56,782 bases of DNA from Candidatus Aquidulcis sp. (GCA_020723345.1 DYJA01000028.1:1-56782); one strand, 5' to 3'. Positions 1 to 10,081 are shown, counted from the first letter of the stretch. Translations and numbers: made by a program. Notes: generated by a model not told the origin, from the sequence alone.

Positions 1-132
1 CAAGTTCAGCCCACAAATATCTCGGACATATCACGGCGCAGGGAACCGTCCCGGATATTGTGATATTCTGACGATGTTCTGCCTTCCGCCCAACCTCAGT
101 TCAATCCTCCAATCTTGATCAAAGGAGCATCA

Positions 133-1194
133 ATGTCCAAGCAGGTGTTATTTCGTACGAGTTTTGTTGTGTTAGCCCTCAGCATCCTCACAATGTTGGC
201 GCTTGCGGCATGTAGTCCAAGTGGTCCAACGGGAGGTCCCCCTGGTGGTCCAGGCGCAGCACCCAAGATTACCACTGTGGCTACTCCGACTGCGGCGACC
301 ACCGCAGTTCCCACTGCAACTCTGGCTGCGCCCAAAACGGTACGCGCGGTTGGCAATCTCACCGCCCCAAGTCAAACTTCTTTGGCGTTTCAGGCGTCGG
401 GTCTACTCAAGGAAGTCAAGGTCAAAGATGGTGATCGCGTCAAGAAAGGCGATGTCTTGGCAAAATTGGATACGACCCAACTTGACTTGCAGGTCATCCA
501 AGCGCAGACAGCGGTCAATCTTCAAAAGATCAATCTCGCCAAAGTCAAGGCAGGTCCCACAAAGGAAGAAATTACGATCGCCAAGTCAAATTTGGACAAA
601 GCCAAAGCGAGTGTCTCCCAAGCCCAGGCGGCGTACGATCGCGCGGGCGGTGCGAGTAATCCGATGATCGGCTTGATGCCGCAATCGCTGACTCTGCAAG
701 AAGCCACCAGCAACTATCAAGCCGCACTGGCACAATACAACCAGACCGTCCAACATCCCACAGAATTTGAGTTGAACACGGCGCAGGCACAGTACGATCA
801 AGCCGAAGCGGCGCTGGCTATTGCCAAGCAAAATGTCACCTATGCAACCCTGGTCGCGCCGTTTGATGGGACAATCTTATCGATCAAGCCCAAAGCGGGA
901 GAACTTGTGTCTCAAGGTGTGGCTGTGATGACGCTCGCCGATCTGACGCACATGCAGGCAGAAGCGAGTCTAGACGAAAATACTTTGGCGCAAATTCGGG
1001 TGGGTCAAAGCGTCATCCTGACGCTTGACACGCTTCCGAACAAGACCCTAACGGGTCGCGTGTCCAAGATCGCGCTGAGCGGTTCCTCGGTGAACGGCGT
1101 CGTCAGCGTTCCAGTCACTATCGACATTGATCCGACGGATGCCTCGATTTATCCAGGTTTGAGCGCCACCCTCGAATTCAAAATCAGTCAGTAA
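133..1194 (+). CDS. RND efflux adaptor (HlyD/AcrA family), lipoprotein
   Basis: Membrane fusion protein expected to couple the inner-membrane RND pump encoded just downstream to export. The ATG at 133 is preferred over an in-frame TTG at 115 because AAAGGAG lies at 121-127. A hydrophobic signal ending LALAAC at about residues 22-27 predicts lipidation at Cys, followed by a Gly/Pro/Thr/Ala-rich linker to about residue 70. Next come a biotinyl-lipoyl-like half (VKDGDRVKKGDVLAKLD), a coiled-coil hairpin rich in Ala/Gln (about 130-260), the second lipoyl half (APFDGTILSIKPKAGELV) and a beta-barrel. At 353 aa it has normal length. It is 47 bp from the pump gene. No TolC-like gene is present in the window. 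Confidence 0.93.
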   Translation: MSKQVLFRTSFVVLALSILTMLALAACSPSGPTGGPPGGPGAAPKITTVATPTAATTAVPTATLAAPKTVRAVGNLTAPSQTSLAFQASGLLKEVKVKDGDRVKKGDVLAKLDTTQLDLQVIQAQTAVNLQKINLAKVKAGPTKEEITIAKSNLDKAKASVSQAQAAYDRAGGASNPMIGLMPQSLTLQEATSNYQAALAQYNQTVQHPTEFELNTAQAQYDQAEAALAIAKQNVTYATLVAPFDGTILSIKPKAGELVSQGVAVMTLADLTHMQAEASLDENTLAQIRVGQSVILTLDTLPNKTLTGRVSKIALSGSSVNGVVSVPVTIDIDPTDASIYPGLSATLEFKISQ

Positions 1195-1241
1195 ACCGCC
1201 GAGGCATATCTGCGGTTAACTCAGATTGAAAGGAATCGACA

Positions 1242-4200
1242 TTGAACATCGCAAATATTTCCATTCGCCGTCCCGTCATGATTGTGATGCTGATGGCTGC
1301 TCTCGTCGTCGTTGGTTATGTCGCATACATGCGACTGCCGGTCAACGCGTATCCGAACACGGATAACCCCATGGTTGGAGTGACGACGAGTTACCCTGGC
1401 GCCAGTCCGGAGGAGGTTCAGGCGTCAGTCTCCAAGCCATTGGAGGAGGCGCTGGGAACCATCAACGGCGTCACTCAAATCACTTCGGAGTCGAGCGAAA
1501 ATGTGTCCACCATCCGCATCGAGTTCAGTCTGGACACCGCGGTCGATAAAGCTGCTGAAAGTGTACGGGAAAAAGTCTCGGCGACGGTAGGTCAGTTTCC
1601 GAATGGTGTTGGCGATCCCGTCATTTCAAAATTCGATCCCGGTGCTATGGGAGTGATCGGTTTTAGCATTGTAGACAAGACCGGCAAAGCCCAGCCAGAC
1701 GAGTTGCGCCGGCTGGCGGATAACCAGATCAAACCGCGCCTCGAGCGAGTGAGTGGCGTCGCCGACGTCAGTGTTTCCGGTGGCTACGTTCGTCAGATTC
1801 AAGTGAACCTCAAACTCGATGAACTGAACTTGCGGCGTGTCAGCGCCGCTCAAGTCGTCAGCGCCATCCAAGCCGAGAACCAAAATCTGCCGGGCGGCAC
1901 CGTCACGGATAGCGGCAAGAACTTGCTCGTGCGCACGCCCGGGAACTTTCAGACGGTTGACGAAATTGGAAAAATCGTCGTGACGACGAACGGCGGCGTA
2001 CCGACCTACCTCCGAGATGTCGCACAAGTCAAGGACGGATTCGAAGACGTTAGTTCGTACATTCGCCTCAACGGAAAGGACACCGTCTCAATCTCGGTCA
2101 TCAAGCAATCAGGTACGAACACGGTGAAGGTGGCTGACTTGGTCAAGGCGGAGCTAACCAAGATTCAGCGCGATTACCCTAATCTCGATATCATCATTTC
2201 CACCGATCAATCCATTTCGATCAATGAGTCCACCTCGGACGCGCTCCGCGATCTCGTGCTGGGTGGTCTATTCGCCGCGTTGATTGTGTTCCTCTTTTTC
2301 CGGAATATCCTCAACACTGTGATCACGGTTGCCGGTTTGCCTATTATCATGATCGGCACCTTCGCCGGAATGAACCTTTTGGGAATGGGCTTGAACATGA
2401 TCACCTTGCTGGCATTGTCGCTCGCGGTTGGTCTGGTGATTGACGACGCGATCGTCGTGCGCGAGAATATTTTCCGACACATCGAACGGGGAGAGACGCC
2501 CAGGGAAGCAGCGGAAAAGGGGACGAACGAGGTTTCCCTTTCGGTTCTCGCGATGACACTCACGGTGATTTCGGTGTTTTTGCCCATCGCGTTCATCTCT
2601 GGCATGATTGGTGTGTTCTTTCGCGAATTCGGTCTAGTGGTGTGCATCGCGGTGGCGCTCTCGCTTTTTGAGGCATTCACCATGGCGCCAATGCTCTCGG
2701 CGCACATGGGTGGGTCACACAAGCCGAAAGCCAATCACTCAACCTTGGATGCGGACGCCGACCACATGAACTGGCTCGACCGGACTTACCACCGGCTCTT
2801 GGTTTTGGCGCTGCACCACAAACGTACCACGACCATCATCGCCGTCGTCGTGTTCGTCTCTATTTTTGCCTTGGCGGCATCGAGCGAAATGAGTCTAATG
2901 GGCAGTATCTCTAGCGATACTTTTTCGGTGACGCTGCAACTCGACCGCGGCACGCCGCTCGAAACGATAGACAAACAAGCGCGGGAGATTGAACAGGGGT
3001 TGATGCAATTGCCCAATGTCAAGTATGTCTACACGACGGTGGGCGGGAGCAGTTCATCGGAAAAAGCAACTTTCTCAGTTCGGATGAATGAGACGGGGCA
3101 GCCGAGCAAAATCGAGTCACAGGTACGTCAGAAATTCGCAAACGTGAACGGATTGACATTCAGCTTTGCTGGTATGGGGCCTGGCTCGGGCGCGACCAGC
3201 AAGAGAATCCAGGTGAATGTCAAGTCTACTGGATCGCTGACGGAGTTGCAAAAAGCGGCGCAAGAAGTCGAAAAGGCAATGCGTGATGTTCAAGGCACGG
3301 TGGACATAGAGAGTAGCGCCCAATCAGGTAAACTGGAGATGCACGTGATGGTGGATCGCGAGCGCGCCGCGCGTGCCGGACTGAGCACGACCAGCGTTGG
3401 CTCGACGCTACGCACGTTACTCAATGGTACGACGGCATCACGCTATCGCGAATCCGGCAAGGAAGCGGACATTGTGGTGCGGTTGCGCGCAGAGGATCGC
3501 TCCCGCATGGACGACATTATGGCGCTGACGATGTCGAGTACGTCCGGTCGCCAAGTGCCACTCCGCAACGTGGCGACGACCGTGGCTAGCACGGGCCCAT
3601 CTTCGATCCGACGTGTCAACCGCGAGTACCAGATCGTCGTCGGCACGAACTATTGGGGGCGCTCCGAAAATGCAGTCACCAATGATATCCGCGCGCGCCT
3701 TGCCAACCTGAGTCTACCTGACGGTGTGACCACTGCCTTTGGCGGAAATGTTCAGACGATGAACGAATCGTTTGCCTCGCTCATGTTCACGCTCTTACTT
3801 TCGATCATCTTTGTGTACATGGTGCTGGCGTCTCAGTTCAACTCGTTCACTCAGCCCCTGGTGTTGATGCTCTCGTTGCCGCTATCCGTCGTGGGGGCGC
3901 TGCTCGCGCTCCGCTTGGTACACATGAGTCTGGATATGATCTCGCTGATCGGCATCATTCTGCTGCTGGGACTGGTCACCAAGAACTCGATCCTGCTGGT
4001 GGACTTTGCCAACCGGCAGCGCGAAAAGGGTGCCAGCCGCGAAGAAGCCATGCTGCGGGCTGGTCCGGTTCGGTTGCGTCCTATTCTGATGACGTCGTCC
4101 TCGTTGATTCTGGGCATGTTGCCAGTGTCCCTGAGTCTCGGCTCAAGTGGCAGTTTTCGGGCGCCTATGGCGGTAGCGGTGATCGGCGGTCTCATCACCT

Positions 4201-4343
4201 CGACGTTATTGACGTTAGTGTTTGTCCCGGTGGCATACTGCCTCATGGATGCCGCGATCGAAAAAGTCAAGCGACTGCGGCGAAGAGAGCCCTCCGTTGC
4301 TTCCACGTCGGCAGCAGATGCTCCTGCGCCGGCAGCGAAATAG
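1242..4343 (+). CDS. RND multidrug efflux permease (AcrB/HAE1 family)
   Basis: Proton-driven inner-membrane exporter of about the usual length (1033 aa). The TTG start at 1242 follows GAAAGGA at 1228-1234. The N-terminus NIANISIRRPVMIVMLM is typical of the family. The proton-relay aspartates are in GLVIDDAIVV (D401, D402) and the matching lysine is in GLVTKNSILLVDF (K914). Two blocks of membrane segments (about 330-530 and 850-1010) flank porter-domain repeats (GGxxRQIQVNLK). It forms an operon with the adaptor upstream and two secreted proteins downstream. Substrate cannot be read from sequence. In a single-membrane cell the pump would work without an outer-membrane channel, which is inference. 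Confidence 0.96.
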   Translation: MNIANISIRRPVMIVMLMAALVVVGYVAYMRLPVNAYPNTDNPMVGVTTSYPGASPEEVQASVSKPLEEALGTINGVTQITSESSENVSTIRIEFSLDTAVDKAAESVREKVSATVGQFPNGVGDPVISKFDPGAMGVIGFSIVDKTGKAQPDELRRLADNQIKPRLERVSGVADVSVSGGYVRQIQVNLKLDELNLRRVSAAQVVSAIQAENQNLPGGTVTDSGKNLLVRTPGNFQTVDEIGKIVVTTNGGVPTYLRDVAQVKDGFEDVSSYIRLNGKDTVSISVIKQSGTNTVKVADLVKAELTKIQRDYPNLDIIISTDQSISINESTSDALRDLVLGGLFAALIVFLFFRNILNTVITVAGLPIIMIGTFAGMNLLGMGLNMITLLALSLAVGLVIDDAIVVRENIFRHIERGETPREAAEKGTNEVSLSVLAMTLTVISVFLPIAFISGMIGVFFREFGLVVCIAVALSLFEAFTMAPMLSAHMGGSHKPKANHSTLDADADHMNWLDRTYHRLLVLALHHKRTTTIIAVVVFVSIFALAASSEMSLMGSISSDTFSVTLQLDRGTPLETIDKQAREIEQGLMQLPNVKYVYTTVGGSSSSEKATFSVRMNETGQPSKIESQVRQKFANVNGLTFSFAGMGPGSGATSKRIQVNVKSTGSLTELQKAAQEVEKAMRDVQGTVDIESSAQSGKLEMHVMVDRERAARAGLSTTSVGSTLRTLLNGTTASRYRESGKEADIVVRLRAEDRSRMDDIMALTMSSTSGRQVPLRNVATTVASTGPSSIRRVNREYQIVVGTNYWGRSENAVTNDIRARLANLSLPDGVTTAFGGNVQTMNESFASLMFTLLLSIIFVYMVLASQFNSFTQPLVLMLSLPLSVVGALLALRLVHMSLDMISLIGIILLLGLVTKNSILLVDFANRQREKGASREEAMLRAGPVRLRPILMTSSSLILGMLPVSLSLGSSGSFRAPMAVAVIGGLITSTLLTLVFVPVAYCLMDAAIEKVKRLRRREPSVASTSAADAPAPAAK

Positions 4344-4369
4344 CAAGAAGGGGAATAGGAGAACAAACA

Positions 4370-5254
4370 GTGAAGCTGCTTAAAGTAATCATTCCGGTAC
4401 TGTTCCTCGTCGCATTGTTCGGCGTGGTTGTCCCAGTCTCCGCCGATCTACCTGGCACAAACGAAGACCCATTCGGAGGCTATCCGATTACCGGCACAAT
4501 TCCTGGTGGTGAAGGTGTTGTCGCAAAATTCGGACTGTCTCCTTTCGGCTATGCGTTGCCCGGCGGTGTCCCCAGTTTTCGGAGCGGCGACGGCACGACT
4601 CCACGCCGCGCCATCAACATCAGCGGAATTTGGGGACAAGAGTATCCCACGGCTATGGGACCAATTCTAGCAAGCGAAAGCCCCGATTCGTTTACCGTTA
4701 CCACCATCGAATTGCCTAATTGCGCTACGCTCAAAATTCCGGCAGGCAAAGCGCGCTGGTTCAAACTCGAAGCGTACGCGGATCGCCGCACCCAAATCTG
4801 GCTGGACGATGAGTTGGATGGCGCCAAGACCGCTTCTGGTCGTGCCACGTTTGGCGCTGCCGATCAGTACATGCTCGGCACTACGCCTGGCGATGGCTGG
4901 GGAGTTAACTCACTCCAAAACTCTGCTCCTCAAACGTCCAACTTTCTCGAAGGGTTCGTCATGGCGATCTATGATCCCGACAACCTGAAACCGATGTCGG
5001 CATTCCAGTCGCCGAACGCCGCGATCTTGACCGTCAACACTGATGAGCGCGGCTTGCTCCTTCCCGGTCCCGACAATATCTCCGTCACTGACGCGACTGG
5101 CGCAGACATTCACGGCTATGGCAGTTACAACTCCAACATCACGAACCATCTTTTGTGGTACGAAGGGCGTTTTGCGGGCTGGGTATTCGTGATGGTCTAC
5201 AATCAAATGGTTTGGGATGGGACTGCCAGTGTGTGCAGCCAGCGTGCCTGGTAG
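4370..5254 (+). CDS. Secreted protein of unknown function
   Basis: GTG start at 4370 with AATAGGAGA upstream at 4353-4361. A clear signal peptide (residues 1-26, ending PVSA) is followed by an all-extracellular chain of about 268 aa. No family is recognised. The sequence is rich in Gly, Asn, Pro and aromatic residues and includes a stretch (ARWFKLEAYADRRTQIWLDD) reminiscent of bacterial pre-peptidase or beta-sandwich domains; similar phrasing (LWFYFDYPGDRSKVEVGL) occurs in the next gene, so the two may share a domain. Only 26 bp separate it from the pump gene, so it probably belongs to the same transcript. Confidence 0.75.
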   Translation: MKLLKVIIPVLFLVALFGVVVPVSADLPGTNEDPFGGYPITGTIPGGEGVVAKFGLSPFGYALPGGVPSFRSGDGTTPRRAINISGIWGQEYPTAMGPILASESPDSFTVTTIELPNCATLKIPAGKARWFKLEAYADRRTQIWLDDELDGAKTASGRATFGAADQYMLGTTPGDGWGVNSLQNSAPQTSNFLEGFVMAIYDPDNLKPMSAFQSPNAAILTVNTDERGLLLPGPDNISVTDATGADIHGYGSYNSNITNHLLWYEGRFAGWVFVMVYNQMVWDGTASVCSQRAW

Positions 5255-5301
5255 AGGATGCGCCACACTCAATTCTAGTCCGTAACATCCAAGAGGGTAA
5301 C

Positions 5302-6717
5302 TTGAAAAAAATATGCCTTGGGACAATCGCTCTATTCGCTCTGACACTCGGGCTGACTGTACCGGTTGTTTTCGCACAAGGACCGATGGGTTCTGGTCCC
5401 CTTGATCCTTTGACGGTAACCCGCGATGAACGCATGGTCGGCGGCAATTCGGTCTTGTGGTTTTACTTCGATTATCCGGGTGATCGCTCCAAAGTCGAAG
5501 TCGGATTGAATTCCAACCTCGCCACGTATCTGCGGATGGCGATCTACACACAAGAGCAAGCGAACACCTGGATGCGCGATACCGGCGTGACGCCCATCGG
5601 TGTCGCGACGAAACCGAGCGAAGGAACAGCGACGGCGGAGTATGATCTGTACTGGAGTGGCTCGTTCAACCTAGCAGGACGCTACTTTGTCGTCGTAACG
5701 AATTTCAGTTCGACGCCAACCGTTTTCCGGTTGTCCGCGCGCGGCGATACCATTACGTTGTATCCCACGCCGACGGCGACAGTGGGGATCGCCGTGCCAT
5801 TGGCGACGCCGATTCCGCAAGGGACAATCCAAGGCAAGTTGATCTTCCAGACCAGCAGCGGCGGCAATATTTACACTGTGAACGGCGACGGCACGAATTT
5901 GAAACGGATTACAGATGGTGCACTCGATCCGGCGTGGTCGCCCGATGGAACAAAAATCACGTACACACGTTGGCAAACCAAGCCCGGCGTCTACGTCGCG
6001 AACGCGGACGGAACATTCGAAACCTCGCTCGTCGGCGCAAACCAAGCACTTTCGCCGCAATGGAGCCCGGACGGATCGCGTGTCGTCTTTGTGCGCCAAA
6101 CCGGAGGCGTAACCGACGAATCGAACATTTGCTTTGGCAGTTTCTGCTTTGGGCAATCGCCCGATACGCGATGGAAATTGGGTATGGTGACCTTCATGAT
6201 CAACGACCAAGGCAATCTGTACAACGATTTCAGTGATCCTCCGTGTACCAATCATTGTTTCTCGCCGACCTGGAGCAATGACTCGCGTTACTTGGCATTC
6301 GCCGACAGCCAATACGGCGTCATGCGGACTGACACGTTGAGTAACACGCTCTGGATCATGTTCAACCAAAATCCGAAGGTGCAATCCGCCGCGTGGAGTC
6401 CCGACGGCAAGCAAATCGCATTCCAGGTTGAGCAACACGATCACTGGGAAATTTACGTGATGAACGCAGATGCGACAGACGCCAAGCCGGTGACGCAAGC
6501 CGATCCTTTATCGTTCCGTCCTGCCAACAACGTCGCGCCGGTCTGGTCGCCGGACAGCAAGCAACTCTTGTTCGTGTCTGACCGCAATGGCAAGTGGGAA
6601 TTTTTCGTTGTAAACCCGGATGGCTCGAACTTGCAGCAAGTGCTGAAAAACGTAACCGACCTCACCGGACTCTATTATAACTTCTCGAACGAGCGCATGG
6701 CGAGTTGGAGCAAATAG
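5302..6717 (+). CDS. Secreted TolB-like WD40/PD40 beta-propeller protein
   Basis: The reading frame is open from 5155, but that would overlap the preceding gene. The TTG at 5302 (AAGAGGG upstream) gives a good signal peptide, KKICLGTIALFALTLGL, cleaved near VFAQG. An N-terminal beta-sandwich-like domain (about 30-165) precedes six or so PD40 repeats with the signatures IYTVNGDGTNLKRIT, DPAWSPDGTKI, SPQWSPDGSRVVF, SAAWSPDGKQIAF, APVWSPDSKQLLFVSDRNG. These propellers usually bind proteins or peptides. It is the last gene of the efflux cluster and faces the convergent regulator. Its partner is unknown. Confidence 0.88.
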   Translation: MKKICLGTIALFALTLGLTVPVVFAQGPMGSGPLDPLTVTRDERMVGGNSVLWFYFDYPGDRSKVEVGLNSNLATYLRMAIYTQEQANTWMRDTGVTPIGVATKPSEGTATAEYDLYWSGSFNLAGRYFVVVTNFSSTPTVFRLSARGDTITLYPTPTATVGIAVPLATPIPQGTIQGKLIFQTSSGGNIYTVNGDGTNLKRITDGALDPAWSPDGTKITYTRWQTKPGVYVANADGTFETSLVGANQALSPQWSPDGSRVVFVRQTGGVTDESNICFGSFCFGQSPDTRWKLGMVTFMINDQGNLYNDFSDPPCTNHCFSPTWSNDSRYLAFADSQYGVMRTDTLSNTLWIMFNQNPKVQSAAWSPDGKQIAFQVEQHDHWEIYVMNADATDAKPVTQADPLSFRPANNVAPVWSPDSKQLLFVSDRNGKWEFFVVNPDGSNLQQVLKNVTDLTGLYYNFSNERMASWSK

Positions 6718-6766
6718 CTCTCGATTCTATGGGATGCCCGGCGGATTGACCTGTTCTCTTATTTCT

Positions 6767-9700
6767 CTACACCCCAACCAGTTTTCTGTACAACGATTGA
6801 GCGGTTTCTGCGGGTTCGATATTCAGATGATCCCGCAACGTATTCTTCAGTTGCTCGTACTGGCGCGCCGCCGCCGCGCGATCCCCCTGGCGCGCGTAAC
6901 ACTCCATCAACGCGCAATGGACATCTTCCAGCAACGGATCAATCTCAATCGCTCTCTGCCCGAAAGTGATCGCGCGCGGCGGCGATGTCGCGGCGTAATG
7001 CGCAACGAGCGCGCGCAACGCGCCCAGACATGCCTCGCGCAAACGATGGCGTTCCGGCGCGCACCAATCGTAGTAGAGATTGTCCAAATACTCGCCCGCG
7101 TACAAAGCGACGGCTTGCTCGTACCACGCGATGTATTTTTCGCCTGACGCAGTGCGCGCCGCGCGAATGCACTTGTCGAATTCATCTACATCGACTGCGA
7201 AACATTCCGCGTCGAGCAAATACTCGCCCGCTTCGGCGACGATGAACTTGGACGCGCGCTCCGGCGCTTGCAACGCGTGGCGCAGACGATAAAGCGCGGT
7301 GTGAAACGCGGTCTTGCCCCGACCGGGGCCGGCGTCCCGCCACAACGCTTCGACGACGCGATCCAACGGGACGCGGTCGCGGCGGAAGGTGACAAAGTAC
7401 GCCAGCAAATCGCGCGCCTTTGCCGAGACCCAGCGGTCTTGCGTGATTTCGATTCCATTCTGAAATACCCGGAACTGTCCCAGGGCGCGCACTTGGATCA
7501 GCAGACGCGCGACCGGCGCGGCAGAGGGCGCAAACGCGGCGAGCACGCGCCCCACGAATTCGGGATACCATCCGGCGGACTGCGCCGCCCGGCAGACGAC
7601 CTGCGCGCGGTTCCCTTGATCGAGATAGAGTTGATACGCGTTCGTTGGCGCAATCAGGTCGAGTGATTTTTTCACCATCTCCACTCCGGCAGTTTGCCGA
7701 CCGGTTTGCAAATAGATGTACGCGAGTCCAAAGTACACCATCGCCAACGGAATCCGAAACTGCCGGTGCTCTTCCAATTCCAGCATCTCTTCGTACAATC
7801 GCTCGGCGGTTTCCATTTGTTCCGCGTCAAGATAGACATCTGCCAGAACGCTGCGGCACACGCAAACTTCGTATGTGTCCGCGTTTTCCGCATGCGCCCA
7901 CAACGCGGCTTCGGCGACCTGACGCGCTTCGTCCACGCGTCCCTGCCGACACAGGTTGAATGCCAGGTCGCCGGACGCCATAATCTGCGTGTAACTTTCC
8001 AATCCCAGACCGCGCGCCAGTTCAATTGCCTGTCGCAAAAATTCTTCGGCGCGCGCGTGCTGCCCTTGGCGCGTGAGAACATTCCCTACCGCGGAGTACG
8101 CCGTCGGCACAAGTTCTTGGAGCTGCAACTTGGTCGCGATCTCCAATCCTTTCTGAGCGTACTCCAGCGCGGTGCGTAACTCGCCCCAATAGAGATAGGG
8201 CGTGGCGAGTGTGATACACGCGCCCGCGGCGATAGGCGAAAGTTCATCCGGCAGAATTCGCAGCGCCTCCCGGCAACGCGCGACGGTGGCTTGCGGGTCG
8301 CCGTGCCACCAACAGATTTGTCCCAACGCCCAGAGCAGGCGCGCGCGTTGTGCGGGCGCGATTGCACTGCCCGCCGATTCCATTTCGCGCACGGCTTCTT
8401 CCGCCAGCGCGCGTCCGCGATCAGTCCCCTGCAAAAAACCGGCGCTGCGCGCCAATGCCATCAACGCGCGCGCGCGTTCATCGTGCTGGTCGCCACCAAT
8501 GTACGAAAGCGCTTCGGTTGCCAGACCTTGCGCGCGGCGATAATCCCCCTGCGAGCGCGCCGTCTCGGAAAGTTCCACGAGCGCGCGGCACACGCCCGCC
8601 TTATGTCCCAGCGCGGCAAACGCGGCGCGCGCTTCTTCAAAACGCGCTTGTGCGCGGCTGACCTGTCCCAAGCGCCGCAGTACCGCGCCGTGATGGATCA
8701 ACAGCATCGGTTGGGCGCGCATGATCGACGCCGGCAGCGCGTTCAGCAAGTGCATCAACACTTGGACGCGCCCAGAATCGAAATAGGTGGGCGCGAGCTC
8801 GGCGACAACGCGCGCCGCCGCTGCCACGTCGTCCGCTTGCAGCAAGTGCGTCGCCGCGACTTCCAATTCGCCGACCGACGCGTAATAGCAACCCGCCGCG
8901 CCTTCCGTCGCGCGCGCGGCAGTCGCATCTTCGCGATAGAACTTGGCGCGCAAAAAATCGCGATAGAGATTGTGGTAGCGAAACCATTCGCGTTTCTCGT
9001 CGAGACTCTGCAGAAACAGATTCCCTTGTTCGATGCGCTCCAACATCGTTTGCGAATTGACGACGTTCAAGATCGCGTCGCACGTCGCGGCGTTCATTTG
9101 CGCGAGGATGGATGTCCGCAGCAGAAATACCTGAATGTCGGCTGGCTGCTGCTGAAAAGATTCTTCGGCGAGGTACTCGAAAATCGCGCGATTCGTCCCA
9201 CCCAGGTCGGCAATGAGTTGCTGCGCGTCGCGTTCGTCCTTTCCGGAAAGAGACGCAAGCGCGAGTTGCACCCCGGCTGCCCATCCTTCGGTTTTGTCGG
9301 ACAACAGAGACGCGCTTTCACCGGATAGCGCAGGCGCGTTCCGTTGCAGCATCAACGCGACTTCTGCGGGCGAGAGGCGCAGATCGGGCGCGCGCAACTC
9401 TGCCAACATTCCGCGCGCGCGCCAGCGCGCCAGCGCGAGCGGCGGGTCGCTGCGCGCCGAAATCACCAGATGCAATCGGGGCGGCGCGTGTTCGATCAGC
9501 ATGTCGGCGAGCGCGTGCACGGTGGGATTCGTAACGAGGTGATAATCTTCCAGTACGACGATCAGGTCTTGCACGAGTGCTTGCGCCAGTTCGTTGATCA
9601 GCACGGTCAAAACGCGTTCGGGCGGATGCGGCTCGGTGCTGTTGAGCAAGGCGCGCGCGGCGGCGCCGAATGGCGGTTCTTTGTTCGCGAGAGTTTCGCG

Positions 9701-9961
9701 CAAGCCCTCCGTCAGGTAAGTGAGGAACACGACCGGATCGCTATCGGCTTGATCGAGCTGGTACCACAAAAGTGGCAAGCCCGCGCGCACGGCGAACTCG
9801 GCAAGCAGCGTCGTCTTGCCATAGCCCGGCGGCGCGGAGACGAGAATCAAGCGGCGGTCGAGGTTTGCGCGCAACCGGTCGAGCAGATGTGGGCGCGCGA
9901 TCAAGTCCGACCGGCGTTGGGGAATCAGAAATTTAGTGTAGAGGAGAATTGGAATTTCCAC
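6767..9961 (-). CDS. MalT-type ATPase transcriptional regulator with C-terminal SARP/BTAD domain
   Basis: Large STAND-class signalling regulator (1064 aa), GTG start at 9961. The N-terminus carries a MalT-like NTPase with Walker A PPGYGKTT (about 44-51), a Walker B-like LIVVLEDYH and the long helical-repeat arm with TPR-like units (about 350-830). Instead of the LuxR helix-turn-helix of MalT, the C-terminus has an OmpR-like winged helix (ALGQFRVFQNG to TALYRLRHAL, about 835-910) and a bacterial transcriptional activator domain (LYAGEYLDNLYYDW, RAIEIDPLLEDVHCALM). It is divergent from the Dpp operon with 146 bp between starts, so that operon is a plausible target. The effector is unknown. Confidence 0.92.
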   Translation of the reverse strand: MEIPILLYTKFLIPQRRSDLIARPHLLDRLRANLDRRLILVSAPPGYGKTTLLAEFAVRAGLPLLWYQLDQADSDPVVFLTYLTEGLRETLANKEPPFGAAARALLNSTEPHPPERVLTVLINELAQALVQDLIVVLEDYHLVTNPTVHALADMLIEHAPPRLHLVISARSDPPLALARWRARGMLAELRAPDLRLSPAEVALMLQRNAPALSGESASLLSDKTEGWAAGVQLALASLSGKDERDAQQLIADLGGTNRAIFEYLAEESFQQQPADIQVFLLRTSILAQMNAATCDAILNVVNSQTMLERIEQGNLFLQSLDEKREWFRYHNLYRDFLRAKFYREDATAARATEGAAGCYYASVGELEVAATHLLQADDVAAAARVVAELAPTYFDSGRVQVLMHLLNALPASIMRAQPMLLIHHGAVLRRLGQVSRAQARFEEARAAFAALGHKAGVCRALVELSETARSQGDYRRAQGLATEALSYIGGDQHDERARALMALARSAGFLQGTDRGRALAEEAVREMESAGSAIAPAQRARLLWALGQICWWHGDPQATVARCREALRILPDELSPIAAGACITLATPYLYWGELRTALEYAQKGLEIATKLQLQELVPTAYSAVGNVLTRQGQHARAEEFLRQAIELARGLGLESYTQIMASGDLAFNLCRQGRVDEARQVAEAALWAHAENADTYEVCVCRSVLADVYLDAEQMETAERLYEEMLELEEHRQFRIPLAMVYFGLAYIYLQTGRQTAGVEMVKKSLDLIAPTNAYQLYLDQGNRAQVVCRAAQSAGWYPEFVGRVLAAFAPSAAPVARLLIQVRALGQFRVFQNGIEITQDRWVSAKARDLLAYFVTFRRDRVPLDRVVEALWRDAGPGRGKTAFHTALYRLRHALQAPERASKFIVAEAGEYLLDAECFAVDVDEFDKCIRAARTASGEKYIAWYEQAVALYAGEYLDNLYYDWCAPERHRLREACLGALRALVAHYAATSPPRAITFGQRAIEIDPLLEDVHCALMECYARQGDRAAAARQYEQLKNTLRDHLNIEPAETAQSLYRKLVGV

Positions 9962-10053
9962 GTCGTTGTGTACCTGCTCCGGCAGATCGGCAACATTATA
10001 GCATCTTTGGCGTCAAGAAGGTAATTTTGCGCTGTGAGGATTCTGTCAGAATT

Positions 10054-10081
10054 TTGCAAATGGGTTGGAGTAGAATATAAC
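10054..10081 (+). promoter_or_regulatory. Putative promoter of the Dpp/Opp operon
   Basis: TTGCAA at 10054-10059 and TATAAC at 10076-10081 are separated by 16 bp, inside the divergent intergenic region. A very strong ribosome binding site (AAGGAGGAG) follows at 10097-10105. Moderate match only. Confidence 0.45.

Noticed and set aside
8291-9328. 345-aa open frame on the plus strand
   Set aside because: Antisense shadow of the MalT/SARP gene; Arg-rich low-complexity product caused by CGCG-rich DNA, no start signal.
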